NCBI RefSeq assembly: GCF_003119115.1
Contig: NZ_CP022367.1
Coordinates: 1,167,001 to 1,231,000, forward strand
Length of the DNA: 64,000 nucleotides
Source: Azospirillum sp. TSH58
GTDB lineage: Bacteria; Pseudomonadota; Alphaproteobacteria; Azospirillales; Azospirillaceae
Direction: 5' to 3'
The notes beneath the pieces were generated by a model, which made no database searches, was not told where the DNA came from, and saw nothing but the letters and a program-made list of their open reading frames with translations. This document shows, piece by piece, positions 54,152 through 63,319 of the stretch (the first letter of the stretch is position 1; each line of letters opens with the position of its first letter). A program made the translations under genes and the position numbers.

Positions 54152-54826
54152 ATGTCAAATTTGCCGATAAATATCGTCCGCGTCGCCGCTCCCCTGCGCC
54201 AGCAGGTGATCGACCTGTTGCGCGCGGCCATCGCCGATGGGCGCTATTCCCCCGGCGACCGGCTGGTCGAGCGCGAGCTGTGCGAGACGCTGCAGGTCAG
54301 CCGCCCGATCCTGCGGGAGGCCCTGCGCCAGCTGGAGGCAGAGGGGCTGGTCCACAACGTGCCCCAGCGCGGGCTGGAGGTGGTGACCCTGACGGCGGAG
54401 GATGTCCGGCAGATCTATCAGGTGCGCGGCGCGCTGGAGAGCCTCGCGGCTGCGGAGTTCATCGCCCAGGCCAGCCCGGAGCAGTGGGCGATCCTCGCCG
54501 ACGCCATGGCGGCCTTCGAGGCGGCGGCGGTGGAAGGCGTGCCGTCGCGCATCCGCACGGCGAAGACCATGGTCTACGACACGCTGATCGCCGGCTGCGG
54601 CAACCCGACGATGGCGCAGATCCTCAAGGCGCTGCACAACCGCATTCAGCTGCTGCGCGGGGTGTCGCTGGCCGAGCCGGGGCGGCTGCCCAACACGATC
54701 CGCGAAATCCGCGAGATCTACGAGGCGATGACCGCCCGCGACACCGTCCGCACGCGCCAGCTCTACGACGAGCACATCGCCAGCGCCGCCCGCGTGACCA
54801 TGCAGGCTTTAACCGCCGGACGATGA
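54152..54826 (+). CDS. GntR-family transcriptional regulator (FCD type)
   Basis: A 224-aa regulator. The N-terminal winged helix has RLVERELCETLQVSRPILRE and ALRQLEAEGLVHNVPQRGL. The C-terminal FCD domain has the pattern VRGALESLAAAEFIAQ and a helical bundle ending TRQLYDEHIASAARV. ATG at 54152 gives the usual family length; a GTG at 54098 would add 18 residues with hydrophobic and basic content. It is divergent from the NMT1-type importer and amidase-type enzyme operon and probably controls it. Confidence 0.88.
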   Translation: MSNLPINIVRVAAPLRQQVIDLLRAAIADGRYSPGDRLVERELCETLQVSRPILREALRQLEAEGLVHNVPQRGLEVVTLTAEDVRQIYQVRGALESLAAAEFIAQASPEQWAILADAMAAFEAAAVEGVPSRIRTAKTMVYDTLIAGCGNPTMAQILKALHNRIQLLRGVSLAEPGRLPNTIREIREIYEAMTARDTVRTRQLYDEHIASAARVTMQALTAGR

Positions 54827-54846
54827 GGGACGAACGACAAGGGTGA

Positions 54847-55035
54847 TCAGGCGCCGCCGATGCCCTCGGTGAAGGTCTCGCCGGTCCTGGGGTCGATGTC
54901 CTCGCCGGTTCCCGGCGTGCCGGGCGCGGCCTCGTCCCGATCACTGGGGCGGTCGCTCGCCGGCTTCTGGCTGTTCGGGTCGTAGCTGCGCGGGGGATGG
55001 ATGCCGGTGTCGTCCGGCTTCTTCGGGTCGCTCAT
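54847..55035 (-). CDS. Small hydrophilic protein of unknown function
   Basis: A 62-aa protein rich in D, P, S, K and G with no hydrophobic segment (MSDPKKPDDTGIHPPRSYD at the start, GEDIDPRTGETFTEGIGG at the end). The composition suggests an intrinsically disordered polypeptide. Similar short DPxTGE-type proteins are common in rhizobial-type genomes. It is convergent with the GntR gene. Function unknown; it may be a stress-related or hypothetical conserved protein. Confidence 0.6.
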   Translation of the reverse strand: MSDPKKPDDTGIHPPRSYDPNSQKPASDRPSDRDEAAPGTPGTGEDIDPRTGETFTEGIGGA

Positions 55036-55134
55036 GCGCCACCTCTGCGAAAGGGATTGCAACCTTCCCGTCAACAAGGGAGAGGGCGTATCCTCACGCG
55101 CATCGGCAACGCACCGACAGGGAGGGGACGAACC

Positions 55135-55614
55135 ATGACGACCGCCAAGAACACGATCTGCCTGTGGTACGACAAGGACGCGGAGGCCGCGGCCCGCTTC
55201 TACGCCACGGTCTTTCCCGACAGCGCGGTGGGCGCCGTTCACCGCGCTCCCGGCGACTACCCGTCCGGCAAGGCGGGCGACGTGCTGACGGTTCAGTTCA
55301 CGGTCGCCGGCGTTTCCTGCCTCGGCCTCAACGGCGGGCCGACCTTCAAACACACCGAAGCCTTCTCGTTCCAGATCGCCACCGACGACCAGGAGGAGAC
55401 CGACCGCTACTGGAACGCCATCGTCGGCAACGGCGGCCAGGAGAGCGCCTGCGGCTGGTGCAAGGACCGCTGGGGCGTCTCCTGGCAGATCACCCCGCGC
55501 GTTCTGACCGAGGCCTTGGCGGCCGGCGGCGAGGAAGCCGGACGCGCCTTCGCGGCGATGATGGGCATGACGAAGATCGACGTCGCCGCGATCGAGGCCG
55601 CGCGGCGCGGCTGA
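55135..55614 (+). CDS. VOC-superfamily protein (PhnB/3-demethylubiquinone-like)
   Basis: A 159-aa protein with two beta-alpha-beta-beta-beta modules. Phrases are LWYDKDAEAAARFYATVFPDS near the start, EAFSFQIATDDQEETDRYW in the centre and WGVSWQITPRVLTEAL near the end, which match the PhnB-like VOC group. GGAGGGG lies 10 bases before the ATG. Members bind metals or small molecules, and the specific role is unknown. It is convergent with the MFS gene 21 bp away. Confidence 0.87.
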   Translation: MTTAKNTICLWYDKDAEAAARFYATVFPDSAVGAVHRAPGDYPSGKAGDVLTVQFTVAGVSCLGLNGGPTFKHTEAFSFQIATDDQEETDRYWNAIVGNGGQESACGWCKDRWGVSWQITPRVLTEALAAGGEEAGRAFAAMMGMTKIDVAAIEAARRG

Positions 55615-55635
55615 CGATCCCCGGGGGGGCAGGGC

Positions 55636-57054
55636 TCACCGGCCATGGGCCGGCGCCTCCACGGCCTCCGCCGCGCCGCTTGCGGGAACGCGCAGCAGGC
55701 TGACCAAACCACCCGCCAGGGCGAGGGCGGCGGCCACGGCGAGGCCGAGGCGCGGCGCCGCCTCCGGGCCGGACAGCAGCGAGAACAGCAGCGTCATCAG
55801 CACCGCCCCGGCGGTCTGCCCGACCAGACGCGCGGTGCCCTGCATCCCGCCGGCGGCCCCGCTGCGCGCCTTGGGCACGGTCAGCAGCATGTTGCGGTTG
55901 TTGGGCGTCTGGAACAGCCCGAAGCCGAAACCGCACATCACCATGAAGGCCAGCAGCGGCCGCGGGTCCTGTGCGAGCGGCCAGACCGCCGCCAGGGCGA
56001 GACCGGCGGCGAGGAGCAGACCGCCCAGGGCGCACAGCCAGCCCGTCCCCACGCGGTCGGACAGCCGGCCCGCGATGGGTGCGGCGACGGCGGTCGCCAG
56101 CGGCCACGGCACCAGGAACAGCCCCGCCGTCACGATATCCTGCCCAAGCCCGTGCTGCAGATGGAAGGGAAGGGCCACGGCGGCGGCCATCTGGCCGGTG
56201 AAGCAGAGAACGGAGGCGACGACCGACAGGCGGAAGGAGCGCACCCGCAGCAGGTCGAGCGGCACCAGCGGCGCCTCCCGCCCGCTCTCCCGCCGGACGA
56301 GGCCGGCGAGGCCGAGCGCCGCGGCCAGCAGCAGCGCGCCGCCGCGCACGGGCTGCGCCGCGACGGTCTCGGCCCCCATCACCAGGGCGGCGAAGAATCC
56401 GGCGTTGAGGGCGACACTGACGGGGTCGAGGCGGCGCTTGGACCCCGCGACGGCGGGCAGCGCGCGGGCGGTTGCCAGCACGACGAGGCCGACCGGGATG
56501 TTGACCGCGAACAGGACGGGCCAGGGAGCGACGGCGAGGATGCCCGCCCCGATCGTCGGCCCCGCCGCCGAGGCGAGCGCGATGGCCAGGGCGTTCCAGC
56601 CGATGGCGGCGCCGAGCAGCCGCTGCGGATAGACGAAGCGCAGCAGCGCGACGCCCAGCGCCATCACCGCCGCGCCGCCCAGCCCCTGCACGAAACGCGC
56701 GGCGATCAGCCAGGGCAGCGTCGGCGCCAGGGCGCAGCCGGCGGAGGCGGCGGTGAACAGCAGCACCCCGCCGGTGAACACCTTTCGATGCCCGACGCTC
56801 TCGCCAAGGGCGCCGACGGGCAGGAGCGCGATCACCAGCGCCAGCTGGTAGGCGGTGATGATCCAGACGGTGTCGGCGGGCGGAACCCCGAGGGTGGCGG
56901 CGACGGTCGGCAGGGCGATGTTGGCGATGGCCCCGTCGAGCACGACGAGCACGATCGCGGCGATGACGGACGCGGCGGCCACGGCGCGGCCGGGCATGGG
57001 CAGCCCGTCGGGATGCGGGGTATCGGGTGTTCGGGCAATCGTGGAACGGGGCAT
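55636..57054 (-). CDS. MFS efflux transporter (DHA2/EmrB-like)
   Basis: A 472-aa drug-exporter-like protein with about 14 hydrophobic segments. The first is VAAASVIAAIVLVVLDGAI. The motif after helix 2-3 is GALGESVGHRKVFTGG, and ARFVQGLGGAAVMALGVALL is typical of EmrB/QacA. The start MPRSTIARTP was preferred over a TTG further upstream. It is divergent from a LysR-family gene with 111 bp between them, the normal arrangement for regulator-controlled efflux pumps. Substrate unknown. Confidence 0.9.
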   Translation of the reverse strand: MPRSTIARTPDTPHPDGLPMPGRAVAAASVIAAIVLVVLDGAIANIALPTVAATLGVPPADTVWIITAYQLALVIALLPVGALGESVGHRKVFTGGVLLFTAASAGCALAPTLPWLIAARFVQGLGGAAVMALGVALLRFVYPQRLLGAAIGWNALAIALASAAGPTIGAGILAVAPWPVLFAVNIPVGLVVLATARALPAVAGSKRRLDPVSVALNAGFFAALVMGAETVAAQPVRGGALLLAAALGLAGLVRRESGREAPLVPLDLLRVRSFRLSVVASVLCFTGQMAAAVALPFHLQHGLGQDIVTAGLFLVPWPLATAVAAPIAGRLSDRVGTGWLCALGGLLLAAGLALAAVWPLAQDPRPLLAFMVMCGFGFGLFQTPNNRNMLLTVPKARSGAAGGMQGTARLVGQTAGAVLMTLLFSLLSGPEAAPRLGLAVAAALALAGGLVSLLRVPASGAAEAVEAPAHGR

Positions 57055-57165
57055 CGGCGTCTCCAACACGGGTTGGATCAACTATGCCCGCCGCCGCACA
57101 TGGCGGAAGACGCCGCCTGTGCAGGTTATTCCTGCATGGAACGCCATGTGTTAGCCTCGGGCTTC

Positions 57166-58074
57166 ATGGCCGATCCCGATCTCAACCTTCTCATCGCACT
57201 CGACGCGCTGCTGGCGGAGGGCAGCGTCGTCAAGGCGGCGCGGCGGCTCGGCCTCAGCGAGTCCGCGATGAGCCGCACCCTGGCGCGGCTGCGCGCGGTC
57301 ACCGGGGACCCGCTGCTCGTCCGGGCCGGGCGCGGCCTCGTCCCGACGCCGCGGGCCGTCCAGCTGCGGGAGCGGGTGCCCGGCCTCGCCGAGGAGGTCC
57401 GCGCGGTGCTGCGTCCGGCGGAGGCCGTCGACATCGCCCGGCTGGAGCGCAGTTTCACCCTGCGCGCCAGCGAGAGCTTCATCGAGGTCTACGCCGCCCG
57501 GCTGGTCGGCCGCGTCGCCGCCGAGGCCCCCGGCGTCCTGCTGCGCTTCGCGCCGCGGGGGAACCGCGACGCGCAGGCGTTGCGCGACGGGCTGATCGAC
57601 CTCGACATCGGGGTGCATTCGGAAACCACGCCGGAGCTGAAGGTGCAGAGCCTGCTCCGCGACCGGCTGGTCGCCGCCGTGCGGGAAGGCCATCCGCTGA
57701 CCCGGCGGGCGACGGTGACGCCGGAACAGTACGCCGCCTGCGGCCATGTGCTGACCTCGCGGCGCGGGCTGGTGCGGGACCGGGTGGACGAGGCGCTGGC
57801 CGCGCTCGGCCTCGCCCGCAAGGTGGTGGCCGTGGTGCCGAGCTTCCCGGCGGCCCTGGCGATCGTCCGCGCCTCCGATCTCACCGCGCTGGTCTCCGAA
57901 CGCCAGCTCGCCGCCGGGGTGGCCGGGGTCCGCATCCTGCCGCTTCCCGCCAAACTGGCCATCGCCCTGGACGAGGTCGTGGTGACGCAGATGTGGCACC
58001 CCCGGCAGGACGCCGACCCGGCCCATCGCTGGCTGCGCGGGCGGATTCTCGCGGCCTGCCGCGAGGCGGACTGA
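57166..58074 (+). CDS. LysR-family transcriptional regulator
   Basis: A 302-aa regulator. The helix-turn-helix is LLIALDALLAEGSVVKAARR with LGLSESAMSRTLARLRAVTG following. The effector domain begins near 95 with RLERSFTLRASESFIEVYAA. MADPDLNLL at 57166 was chosen as start; an ATG at 57136 in frame would add ten residues. CATGGAACGCCATG just upstream (57135-57148) is an inverted repeat that could be a binding site. It is divergent from the MFS efflux gene, which it probably controls. The peptide-type ABC operon starts 94 bp downstream on the same strand. Confidence 0.9.
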   Translation: MADPDLNLLIALDALLAEGSVVKAARRLGLSESAMSRTLARLRAVTGDPLLVRAGRGLVPTPRAVQLRERVPGLAEEVRAVLRPAEAVDIARLERSFTLRASESFIEVYAARLVGRVAAEAPGVLLRFAPRGNRDAQALRDGLIDLDIGVHSETTPELKVQSLLRDRLVAAVREGHPLTRRATVTPEQYAACGHVLTSRRGLVRDRVDEALAALGLARKVVAVVPSFPAALAIVRASDLTALVSERQLAAGVAGVRILPLPAKLAIALDEVVVTQMWHPRQDADPAHRWLRGRILAACREAD

Positions 58075-58167
58075 CCCGCGACGCACCCTCGGCGGAGCGG
58101 AAGCGGCGCAACAACCTCCCCCTCCCGGCATTGATAAGGTCGGATCGACTTCGACGGCTGGGACGCA

Positions 58168-59739
58168 ATGACCGGATTCCGACGCGCGCTCGCGGGCTTG
58201 CTCCTCGGCGCCCTTCTCGCCCTGCCGGGCGCGCCTCTCCGGGCGGCGCCGGTGCCGAAGGACGTTCTGGTCGTCGGCCAGATCGCCGAACCGGCGTCGC
58301 TGGACCCGGCGGTCAGCACCGCCACCAACGATTTCCGCATCCTGGTCAACCTCTATGAGGGGCTGGTCCGCTACCGGCCGGGGACCCTGGACGTCGAGCC
58401 CGCGCTGGCCGAGCAATGGACCGTCTCCGACGACGGCCTGACCTACCGGTTCACGCTGCGGCCGGGCATCACCTTCCACGACGGCACGCCCTGCGACGCG
58501 CAGGCGGTGAAGTTCAACTTCGACCGCATGCTCGACAGGACGCACCCCGCCGCCGACACCGGCCCCTTCCCGCTGGCCTTCTTCTTCGCGGCCATCGACC
58601 GGGTCGAGGCGCCGGACCCGCTCACCGTCCTCATCACGCTGAAGGAACCCTTCGCGCCCTTTCTCTCCAACCTCGCCTACCCGACGGGACTGATCGTCTC
58701 GCCCGCCGCCGTGATGAAGGAGGGCCGGGGGTTCGGCCGGCGGCCGGTCGGCACCGGCCCTTTCCGCTTCGTCGAGTGGCAGGGCAGCCGGCGCCTGACC
58801 ATCGAGCGCAACCCGGACTATTGGGGCACGCCCGCCAAGCTGCGCGCGGTGATCTTCCGCCCGGTCGGCGATCCGAACACCCGCGCGATGGAGATGCTGG
58901 CCGGCGGCCTGGACGTGATGGTGGAGGTGCCGGCGGACGCGCTGTCCCAGTTCCGCGACGGCGACGGCTTCCGGGTGCACGAGCAGGCCGGGCCGCATCT
59001 CTGGTTCCTGATCCTGAACACCCGGCACGGGCCGCTGCAGGACCGGCGGGTCCGGCAGGCGGTGAATTACGCCATCGACAAGCGGGCCATCGCCGACAGC
59101 ATCCTGCAGGGCACGGCGATCCCGGCCCGCGGACCCACCGCGCCCGCCTTCGACTGGGCCACGAACCCCGCGGTCGCGGGCTACCCCTATGACCCGGCCA
59201 AGGCGCGGGCCCTGCTGAGGGAGGCCGGGGCGGAGGGGGCAAGGCTCACCTTCTACGTCGCGGAGGGCGGGTCCGGCATGCTCGACCCCGTCGCCATGGG
59301 GACGGCGATCCAGGCGAACCTCGCCGCCGTGGGGCTGGCCGTCACCATCGAAACCTACGAGTGGAACAGTTTCCTGGCGCGGGTGAACGGCGGGCTGGGC
59401 GAGGCGGCGGACATGGCCGAGATGGCCTGGATGACCAACGATCCCGACACCCTGCCGTACCTGACCCTGCGCTCCGGCGCCCTGCCGGAGGCGGGCGGGT
59501 TCAACTCCGGCTACTACGCGAATCCGGACCTCGACCGCCTTCTCGAACGGGCGCGGCGCAGCGGCGACCGGGCCGAGCGGGGGGCGCTCTACCGGGAGGC
59601 CGAGCGGATCATCGTGGAGGACGCGCCCTGGGCCTTCGTCGCGCACTGGAAGCAGAACGCCATCACCACGGCGGCGGTGCGCGGCTTCGCCCTGGAGCCG
59701 TCCTTCTTCCTGCGGCTCGACCGCGTGTCGAAGGACTGA
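58168..59739 (+). CDS. Peptide-type ABC importer, solute-binding protein (DppA/OppA family)
   Basis: A 523-aa periplasmic family 5 binding protein. The signal peptide ends near PLRAAP (about 28). Signature blocks are DPAVSTATNDFRILVNLYEG, LAEQWTVSDDGLTYRFTLRP and PVGTGPFRFVEWQGSRRLTI. Near 290, VRQAVNYAIDKRAIADSI is typical. It precedes the first permease gene by 10 bp with no intercistronic hairpin, unlike three of the other importers here. It probably binds di- or oligopeptides, opines or similar; substrate is not assigned. Confidence 0.93.
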   Translation: MTGFRRALAGLLLGALLALPGAPLRAAPVPKDVLVVGQIAEPASLDPAVSTATNDFRILVNLYEGLVRYRPGTLDVEPALAEQWTVSDDGLTYRFTLRPGITFHDGTPCDAQAVKFNFDRMLDRTHPAADTGPFPLAFFFAAIDRVEAPDPLTVLITLKEPFAPFLSNLAYPTGLIVSPAAVMKEGRGFGRRPVGTGPFRFVEWQGSRRLTIERNPDYWGTPAKLRAVIFRPVGDPNTRAMEMLAGGLDVMVEVPADALSQFRDGDGFRVHEQAGPHLWFLILNTRHGPLQDRRVRQAVNYAIDKRAIADSILQGTAIPARGPTAPAFDWATNPAVAGYPYDPAKARALLREAGAEGARLTFYVAEGGSGMLDPVAMGTAIQANLAAVGLAVTIETYEWNSFLARVNGGLGEAADMAEMAWMTNDPDTLPYLTLRSGALPEAGGFNSGYYANPDLDRLLERARRSGDRAERGALYREAERIIVEDAPWAFVAHWKQNAITTAAVRGFALEPSFFLRLDRVSKD

Positions 59740-59749
59740 GGGGGCGCCC

Positions 59750-60697
59750 GTGGGGTCCTACATCCTCGGCCGCCTCGCGGCGCTCGTCCCCGTGCTGTTC
59801 GGGCTCAGCGTGATCGTCTTCCTGATCATGGCCCTGATCCCCGGCGACCCGGCGACCGCGATCCTCGGCCCCTACGCGACGCCGGAGAACGTGGCGCGGC
59901 TCCGCCAGGACCTCGGCCTCGACCACAGCCTGCCGGTGCGCTACGCGACGTGGCTGGGCAACGTGGTGACGGGCGATCTCGGGCGCTCCTCCAGCCTCAA
60001 CCGGCCGGTCCTCGACGAGGTGGCGGAGCGCTTCGCCGCCACGCTGGTGCTGGCCGGTGCGGCGCTGGTGCTGGCGTCGGTGCTGGGGTTGCTGGCCGGC
60101 ATCCTGTCCGCGGTGCGGCAGTTCGGCCTCGCCGACAAGCTGGTGACCCTGGCCGTGCTGGTGGGGATCTCCATGCCGAGCTTCTGGCTCGGCCTGCTGC
60201 TGATCCTGGTCTTCGCCGTCCGCTGGCGTCTGCTGCCGGTGAGCGGCATGGTCTCCATCTACGGCGGCGGGGACCTGCCGGACCTGCTGTGGCATCTGGC
60301 GCTGCCCGCCGCGACGCTCGCCATCGTGGCCGCCGGGGTGATCGCCCGGCTGACGCGGTCGGCCATGCTGGAGGTGCTGCGCCAGGACTTCGTCCGCACC
60401 GCCCGCGCCAAGGGGCTGACGGAGCGCCGCGTGGTGTTCGGGCACGCGTTGCGGGCGGCCCTGGTGACGGTGATCCCGGTGATCGGCATCCAGGCCGGCT
60501 TCGTCCTGGGCGGGGCGGTCTACATCGAGACGGTGTTTCAGTGGCCGGGCATCGGCCGCATGCTGGTCGACGCCATCGCGACGCGCGACGTGCTGCTGGT
60601 CCAGGGCGGCGTGCTGGTGGTCGCGGCCAGCTACGTGCTGTTCAACCTGCTGGCCGACATCCTGCAACGCCTGCTCGACCCGAGGATCGCGCCGTGA
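59750..60697 (+). CDS. Peptide-type ABC importer permease (DppB family)
   Basis: A 315-aa inner-membrane permease. GTG at 59750 begins VGSYILGRLAALVPVLFGLS, the usual DppB N-terminus. The domain includes LGLDHSLPVRYATWLGNVVT and the cytoplasmic EAA loop VRTARAKGLTERRVVFGHAL. Its stop overlaps the start of the next gene (GTGA). It pairs with the permease domain of the fused protein encoded downstream. Confidence 0.94.
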   Translation: MGSYILGRLAALVPVLFGLSVIVFLIMALIPGDPATAILGPYATPENVARLRQDLGLDHSLPVRYATWLGNVVTGDLGRSSSLNRPVLDEVAERFAATLVLAGAALVLASVLGLLAGILSAVRQFGLADKLVTLAVLVGISMPSFWLGLLLILVFAVRWRLLPVSGMVSIYGGGDLPDLLWHLALPAATLAIVAAGVIARLTRSAMLEVLRQDFVRTARAKGLTERRVVFGHALRAALVTVIPVIGIQAGFVLGGAVYIETVFQWPGIGRMLVDAIATRDVLLVQGGVLVVAASYVLFNLLADILQRLLDPRIAP

Positions 60698-63264
60698 AAG
60701 GCGGCTTGGCTCTCTTGCGCCGCGTGATGCGCAACCGGCTGGCGGCGCTGGGCCTCGTGCTGCTGACGCTGATCGTCCTGGCCGCGCTCGCCGCGCCCAT
60801 CCTGCCGCTGGCCGACCCGGACGCCATCGATCCCGCCCGGCGCCTGCTGCCGCCCTTCAGCGCCGGGGCGTGGCTCGGCACCGACACGCTGGGGCGGGAC
60901 GTGCTGGCCCGGCTGGTCTGGGGGACGCGGCTGAGCCTGGGGGTCGGCGTCGCGGCCTCCCTTCTCGCCGCGCTGGTCGGGTCGGCCATCGGCCTCGTCG
61001 CCGGCTACGCGGGCGGGCGCACGGACGGCGTCCTGATGCGCGGGATCGACGTGCTGATGGCCTTTCCCTATCTGCTGCTGGCGCTCGCCGTCGTGGCGGC
61101 GCTGGGGCCGGGGCTGCTCAACGCGCTGTACGCCGTGGTGGTCGCCAACATTCCCTTCTTCGCCCGCAACGTCCGCGGCGCCACCGCGGGCCTGCGCCGC
61201 CGCGAGTTCGTGGACGCGGCGCGCCTGTCGGGCATGGGCGAGGCACGCATCCTGCTGGGCGAGGTGCTGCCCAACGTGCTGCCGGTGATCATCATCACCG
61301 CCTCGACCACCGTGGGCTGGATGATCCTGGAAACCGCCGGCCTGTCCTTCCTGGGGCTGGGGTCGCAGCCGCCGCAGGCCGATCTCGGCTCGATGCTGAG
61401 CGAGGGGCGCAAGGCGCTGATCACAGCACCGCACGTCGCGGCGGTGCCCGGGCTGGTCGTCTTCCTGATCGTGATGAGCATGAACCTGATCGGCGACGGG
61501 CTGCGCGATGCGCTCGACCCGCGCCTGCGCTCCGGCATCCCCGGCGCGCCGGGCGCCGCCACGCGGGTGGCGCGGAGCGCCGGGAGCGAGGTGGTGGGGG
61601 ACGCGGCGGCGGACCCCGGCGCGCTGTTGCAGGTGACCGGCCTGCGCACGGCCTTCGACACGGCGGGCAATCGGGCGGGCAATGGGGCGAACGGGCCGGT
61701 GGACACGGTGAAGGGCGTCGACCTGCGCGTCGCCCCCGGCGAATGTCTGGGCATCATCGGCGAGTCCGGGTCGGGCAAGTCGGTCACGGCGCTGTCCATC
61801 GCGCGGCTCGTCGCCTCGCCGCCGGGCGTGGTGCGCGGCGGCGACGTGCGGTTCGGCGGGAACGATCTGCTGGCGATGCCGGTCGGGGCGTTGCAACGGC
61901 TGCGCGGCGGGCGGATCGCCTACGTCTTCCAGGACCCGCTGACGACGCTCCATCCGCTGATGCCGGTCGGCGCGCAGGTGGCCGAGGCGCTGCGCGCGCA
62001 TCGCCCGGTGACGCGGGCCGAGGCCGGGCGGCGGGTGGTGGAACTGTTCGCCGCGGTGAAGCTGCCGGACCCGGCCACCCTCGTCCACGCCTACCCGCAC
62101 GAGCTGTCGGGCGGGCAGCGCCAGCGGGTCGGCATCGCCATGGCTCTGGCCAACGACCCGGAGCTGATCATCGCCGACGAGCCGACCACCGCGCTCGACG
62201 TGACCGTCCAGGCCGAGATCCTGGACCTGCTGGACGAACTGCGCCGACGCCGCGGCCTCGCCGTCATCTTCATCAGCCACGATTTCGGCGTCATCGCCCG
62301 CCTCTGCGACCGGGTGGCCGTGATGTTCCAGGGCGCGATCGTCGAGGAGGGCGACACCCGCAGCGTCCTCACCCGCCCGCGGCACGACTACACCCGGCGC
62401 CTGCTCGCCGCCGTGCCGGTTCTCGGACGGTCGCGGCGTCCGGAGGGGGGGCCGCCGCGGGCCTCGTCCGGGGCGGGGTGGGCGATCGAGGTCCGCGATC
62501 TGGTCAAGACCTACGCCGCGCGCCGGTCCTTGTTCGGGCGGTCGCGCCCGGCGATCGCCGCCTTGAAGGCCGTGTCGCTGCGGGTCGCCTCCGGGGAGAC
62601 GCTGGGAATCGTCGGGGAGTCCGGCAGCGGCAAGTCAACGCTCGCCCGCAGCCTCGTCGGGCTGAGCCGGCCGACCGGCGGGACCGTCCTGCTCGACGGG
62701 CGGCCCCTCGCCGAGTTGACGGCCGGAGGACCGCGTGCGCTGGGCCGGACCGTGCAGTATGTCTTCCAGGACCCGCTGTCCTCGCTCAACCCGCGCAAGA
62801 CGATCCGGCGCACCCTGACGGCACCGCTGCGCTTCCTGGCCGGCGTGCCGTCCGGGGAGCGGGAGACGCGGCTGGCCGAACTGATGCGGTCGGTCGATCT
62901 CGATCCCGCCATCCTGGACCGCTACCCGCACGAGCTGTCGGGCGGGCAGGCGCAGCGCGTCGCCATCGCGCGGGCGCTCGCCGCCGGGGCCGGGATCATC
63001 GTTCTCGACGAGGCGGTCTCCGCCCTGGACGTGTCGGTGCAGGCCCAGGTGCTGCGCCTCCTGGCGGCGCTGAAGGAGCGGCACGGGCTGACCTATCTGT
63101 TCATCAGCCACGACCTCGCCGTGGTCGAAGCCGTCGCCGACCGGGTCGTGGTGATGGCCGCCGGCGCGATCGTCGAGGAGGGGCCGAGCGACCGTCTGTT
63201 CGCCGCTCCGGAGCATTCCTACACGCGCCGGCTGATCGCCGCGGTGCCGTCGCTTCCGTCGTGA
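60694..63264 (+). CDS. Fused peptide ABC permease and two ATPase domains (DppC-DppD-DppF type)
   Basis: A single 856-aa polypeptide, uninterrupted. Residues 1-285 form a DppC-like permease with LLPPFSAGAWLGTDTLGRDV and the EAA loop EFVDAARLSGMGEARILLGE. Residues about 310-575 form a first ATPase with Walker A GESGSGKS (356-363), signature LSGGQRQ (481-487) and Walker B LIIADE. Residues about 595-850 form a second ATPase with Walker A GESGSGKS (641-648), signature LSGGQAQ (748-754) and Walker B IIVLDE. A linker (about 285-310) rich in A, G and R joins permease to ATPase. The GTG at 60694 overlaps the previous stop, and a longer frame to 59950 is antisense-free read-through inside the DppB gene and rejected. 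Usually these are three separate genes. Confidence 0.9.
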   Translation: MKGGLALLRRVMRNRLAALGLVLLTLIVLAALAAPILPLADPDAIDPARRLLPPFSAGAWLGTDTLGRDVLARLVWGTRLSLGVGVAASLLAALVGSAIGLVAGYAGGRTDGVLMRGIDVLMAFPYLLLALAVVAALGPGLLNALYAVVVANIPFFARNVRGATAGLRRREFVDAARLSGMGEARILLGEVLPNVLPVIIITASTTVGWMILETAGLSFLGLGSQPPQADLGSMLSEGRKALITAPHVAAVPGLVVFLIVMSMNLIGDGLRDALDPRLRSGIPGAPGAATRVARSAGSEVVGDAAADPGALLQVTGLRTAFDTAGNRAGNGANGPVDTVKGVDLRVAPGECLGIIGESGSGKSVTALSIARLVASPPGVVRGGDVRFGGNDLLAMPVGALQRLRGGRIAYVFQDPLTTLHPLMPVGAQVAEALRAHRPVTRAEAGRRVVELFAAVKLPDPATLVHAYPHELSGGQRQRVGIAMALANDPELIIADEPTTALDVTVQAEILDLLDELRRRRGLAVIFISHDFGVIARLCDRVAVMFQGAIVEEGDTRSVLTRPRHDYTRRLLAAVPVLGRSRRPEGGPPRASSGAGWAIEVRDLVKTYAARRSLFGRSRPAIAALKAVSLRVASGETLGIVGESGSGKSTLARSLVGLSRPTGGTVLLDGRPLAELTAGGPRALGRTVQYVFQDPLSSLNPRKTIRRTLTAPLRFLAGVPSGERETRLAELMRSVDLDPAILDRYPHELSGGQAQRVAIARALAAGAGIIVLDEAVSALDVSVQAQVLRLLAALKERHGLTYLFISHDLAVVEAVADRVVVMAAGAIVEEGPSDRLFAAPEHSYTRRLIAAVPSLPS

Positions 63265-63319
63265 CGGGGGCCGACCGTGGCCAGGCTCCGCGTTCCGCCG
63301 AAGAACCGGCCGGATGCCG

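Noticed and set aside
59950..63264. 1104-aa version of the fused ABC protein starting inside the DppB gene
   Set aside because: The first ~248 residues are an out-of-frame translation of the permease gene; the true start is the GTG at 60694 overlapping the DppB stop.
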